Assembly (NCBI GenBank): GCA_022511465.1
Contig: JAFLRM010000028.1
Span: 1 to 43,651 of the forward strand
DNA length: 43,651 nt
Source of the DNA: Acetatifactor sp.
GTDB lineage: Bacteria; Bacillota; Clostridia; Lachnospirales; Lachnospiraceae
Direction of reading: 5' to 3'
Shown here: in pieces, positions 42,561 through 43,651 of the stretch
Layout of the letters: every line of letters starts with the position of its first letter
Numbering within the stretch: position 1 is the first letter of the stretch
Notes under the pieces: generated by a model
What the model was told of the DNA's origin: nothing
The model's input: only the letters and a program-made list of their open reading frames with translations
Databases searched by the model: none
Made by a program: the position numbers and the translations under genes

Positions 42561-43427
42561 ATGATAAGCGAAAATGAACAGAAAGTTTCCAAAGGAATGG
42601 GCATTCACGCGAGAAGAGCATTGGCATACATTGTCCTCGTCCTTATCTCTTTCCTGTGCTTGTTCTGGTTCTATGTGTTGTTTATCAACGCCACCAGGAG
42701 TAACGGTGAACTGACCAGAGGCTTTACACCGCTCCCCGGCAGTTACCTGCTGACCAACTGGACGAATCTGGTGCATGGAACGCTGCCCGTGTGGCGAGGA
42801 CTGTTTAACAGTTTGTTTATAGCGGGGTGCAGTGCGATTCTCTGTACGTATTTTTCTTCCATGACGGCGTATGCCATCCATGTGTATGACTTTAAGTTAA
42901 AGAAATTTATGTTTACCTTCATCCTGATGATCATGATGATCCCCACGCAGGTGACGGCACTTGGTTTCCTGCAATTGGTATCCGGTATGGGGCTGGAAGA
43001 CAACTTTATCCCTCTGATCATTCCCTCCGTAGCGGCTCCCGTCACTTTCTTCTATATGAAGCAGTACATGGAGAGCTCATTGCCCCTGTCCTTGGTGGAG
43101 GCGGCCAGGATTGACGGTTCCGGTGAGTTTAAAACGTTTAACAGTATCGTGATGCCGATAATGAAGCCGGCCATCGCAGTTCAGGCGATCTTCACTTTTG
43201 TCAGCAGCTGGAACAATTACTTTACTCCGGCACTGATCCTGCACGATGACAAGATGAAGACGTTGCCGATCCTGATCGCCCAGCTGAGAAGTGCGGACTG
43301 GCTGAAGTTTGACATGGGTCAGGTTTATGTGATGATCGCATTCTCCATCTTCCCTGTTATCCTGGTGTACCTGATCCTGTCCAAGTTTATCGTACAGGGC
43401 GTTGCCATGGGAAGTGTGAAGGGTTGA
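42561..43427 (+). CDS. ABC sugar transporter permease (MalG/UgpE type)
   Basis: A 288-residue permease with six hydrophobic segments and the coupling motif EAARIDGSGEFKTFNSIVMP. Typical CUT1 second-permease features are the ATRSNGELTRGFTPLPGSYL loop after the first helix and SSWNNYFTPALIL. The start at 42561 follows AGGAGG at the usual distance; a GTG three codons earlier is in frame. It is 12 bp after the first permease and is the last gene of the operon. Confidence 0.93.
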   Translation: MISENEQKVSKGMGIHARRALAYIVLVLISFLCLFWFYVLFINATRSNGELTRGFTPLPGSYLLTNWTNLVHGTLPVWRGLFNSLFIAGCSAILCTYFSSMTAYAIHVYDFKLKKFMFTFILMIMMIPTQVTALGFLQLVSGMGLEDNFIPLIIPSVAAPVTFFYMKQYMESSLPLSLVEAARIDGSGEFKTFNSIVMPIMKPAIAVQAIFTFVSSWNNYFTPALILHDDKMKTLPILIAQLRSADWLKFDMGQVYVMIAFSIFPVILVYLILSKFIVQGVAMGSVKG

Positions 43428-43478
43428 TCGACAAAGACGTCGGTACTCAAGGGGTTTCTTTTAATAAGGTGTTTATGT

Positions 43479-43522
43479 CCTCTGCTCCGTATATCCGGAA
43501 ACGGCGGAGCAGAGGCATTTTT
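43479..43522 (+). terminator. Rho-independent terminator of the ABC transporter operon
   Basis: CCTCTGCTCCG (43479-43489) pairs perfectly with CGGAGCAGAGG (43505-43515) around a 15-nt loop that can itself form CCGGAAACGG, followed by CATTTTT. Confidence 0.92.
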
Positions 43523-43550
43523 AATTCCATCTTTTTTTTGTTTTAAGGTA

Positions 43551-43579
43551 TTGCAAAATGGAAATACTTCGTGTATAAT
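43551..43579 (+). promoter_or_regulatory. tRNA promoter
   Basis: TTGCAA (43551-43556) and TATAAT (43574-43579) are 17 bp apart, about 20 bp before the tRNA. Confidence 0.75.
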
Positions 43580-43598
43580 ACATCAAGTAGTCAGCTAT

Positions 43599-43651
43599 AG
43601 GGCTATCGCCAAACGGTAAGGCAACGGACTCTGACTCCGTCATTTCAAGGT
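43599..43651 (+). tRNA. tRNA-Gln (anticodon CTG), 3' end cut by the window edge
   Basis: Acceptor 5' strand AGGGCTA (43599-43605), D arm GCC-GGC (43608-43622), anticodon stem ACGGA/TCCGT with loop CTCTGAC and anticodon CTG at 43631-43633. Body bases match bacterial tRNA-Gln. The T arm and acceptor 3' strand lie beyond the window. Confidence 0.9.

Overview
The window looks like a chromosomal segment of an anaerobic Firmicute, most likely a gut Lachnospiraceae (Clostridia). The basis is a CIRCE-controlled hrcA-grpE-dnaK-dnaJ operon, a Bacillus/Clostridia-type ireB-ruvX-DUF1292 cluster, RNase J with YlbF, a type III glutamine synthetase, a GH94 phosphorylase next to an ABC sugar importer, AGGAGG-type ribosome binding sites throughout, and a tRNA-Gln(CUG) cut by the right edge. 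The genus cannot be fixed from sequence reading alone.

Layout. 1-2216: the end of a membrane protein gene, a 219-bp near-symmetric inverted-repeat element (218-436), a secreted protein of unknown function and a metallo-beta-lactamase-fold hydrolase. 2241-11456: a visibly AT-rich accessory block built around an agr-type peptide quorum-sensing system. On the minus strand lie an XRE repressor, a LytTR response regulator and a GHKL sensor kinase. On the plus strand lie a 49-residue AgrD-like propeptide not called by ordinary ORF size cut-offs, AgrB, and then cell-surface genes: a peptidoglycan-binding/lysozyme protein, a repeat lipoprotein, an SH3 protein and a large lipoprotein with a solute-binding domain. 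Two genes here (agrB and the lysozyme) each read as if one extra base had put them out of frame. 11481-16490: heat-shock operon. 16571-20259: envelope glycan genes (O-antigen-ligase-like, GT-C glycosyltransferase, membrane accessory). 20292-24477: PrmA, RsmE, cysteine desulfurase and ThiI. 24547-32087: an HPr-like protein without the phosphorylatable His, MtaB, and a housekeeping cluster whose order (ireB, ruvX, DUF1292, MltG-like, O-methyltransferase, U32 peptidase) mirrors the Bacillus yrzL-yrrK-yrzB-yrrL-yrrM-yrrN/O neighbourhood with RNase J and YlbF inserted. 32088-34547: glnN behind a leader that carries a terminator. 34563-36320: a second GT-C-like membrane protein. 36330-43522: cellobiose phosphorylase, a divergent LacI regulator with two shared 14-bp operators, and a sugar ABC transporter without its own ATPase. 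43551-43651: promoter and 5' part of tRNA-Gln.

How the parts work together. In the agr block AgrB should mature and export the AgrD peptide, the kinase should sense it and the LytTR regulator should respond. The XRE protein probably acts on the divergent agrD promoter through a 15-bp palindrome (ACAGAA-N3-TTCTGT). The downstream secreted proteins are the obvious candidate outputs. In the sugar region the importer would bring in a beta-glucan oligosaccharide, the GH94 enzyme would split it with phosphate, and LacI would tie both to substrate. Several tRNA-modification genes (ThiI, MtaB, TrmR-like, TrhP-like) sit within 9 kb of one another.
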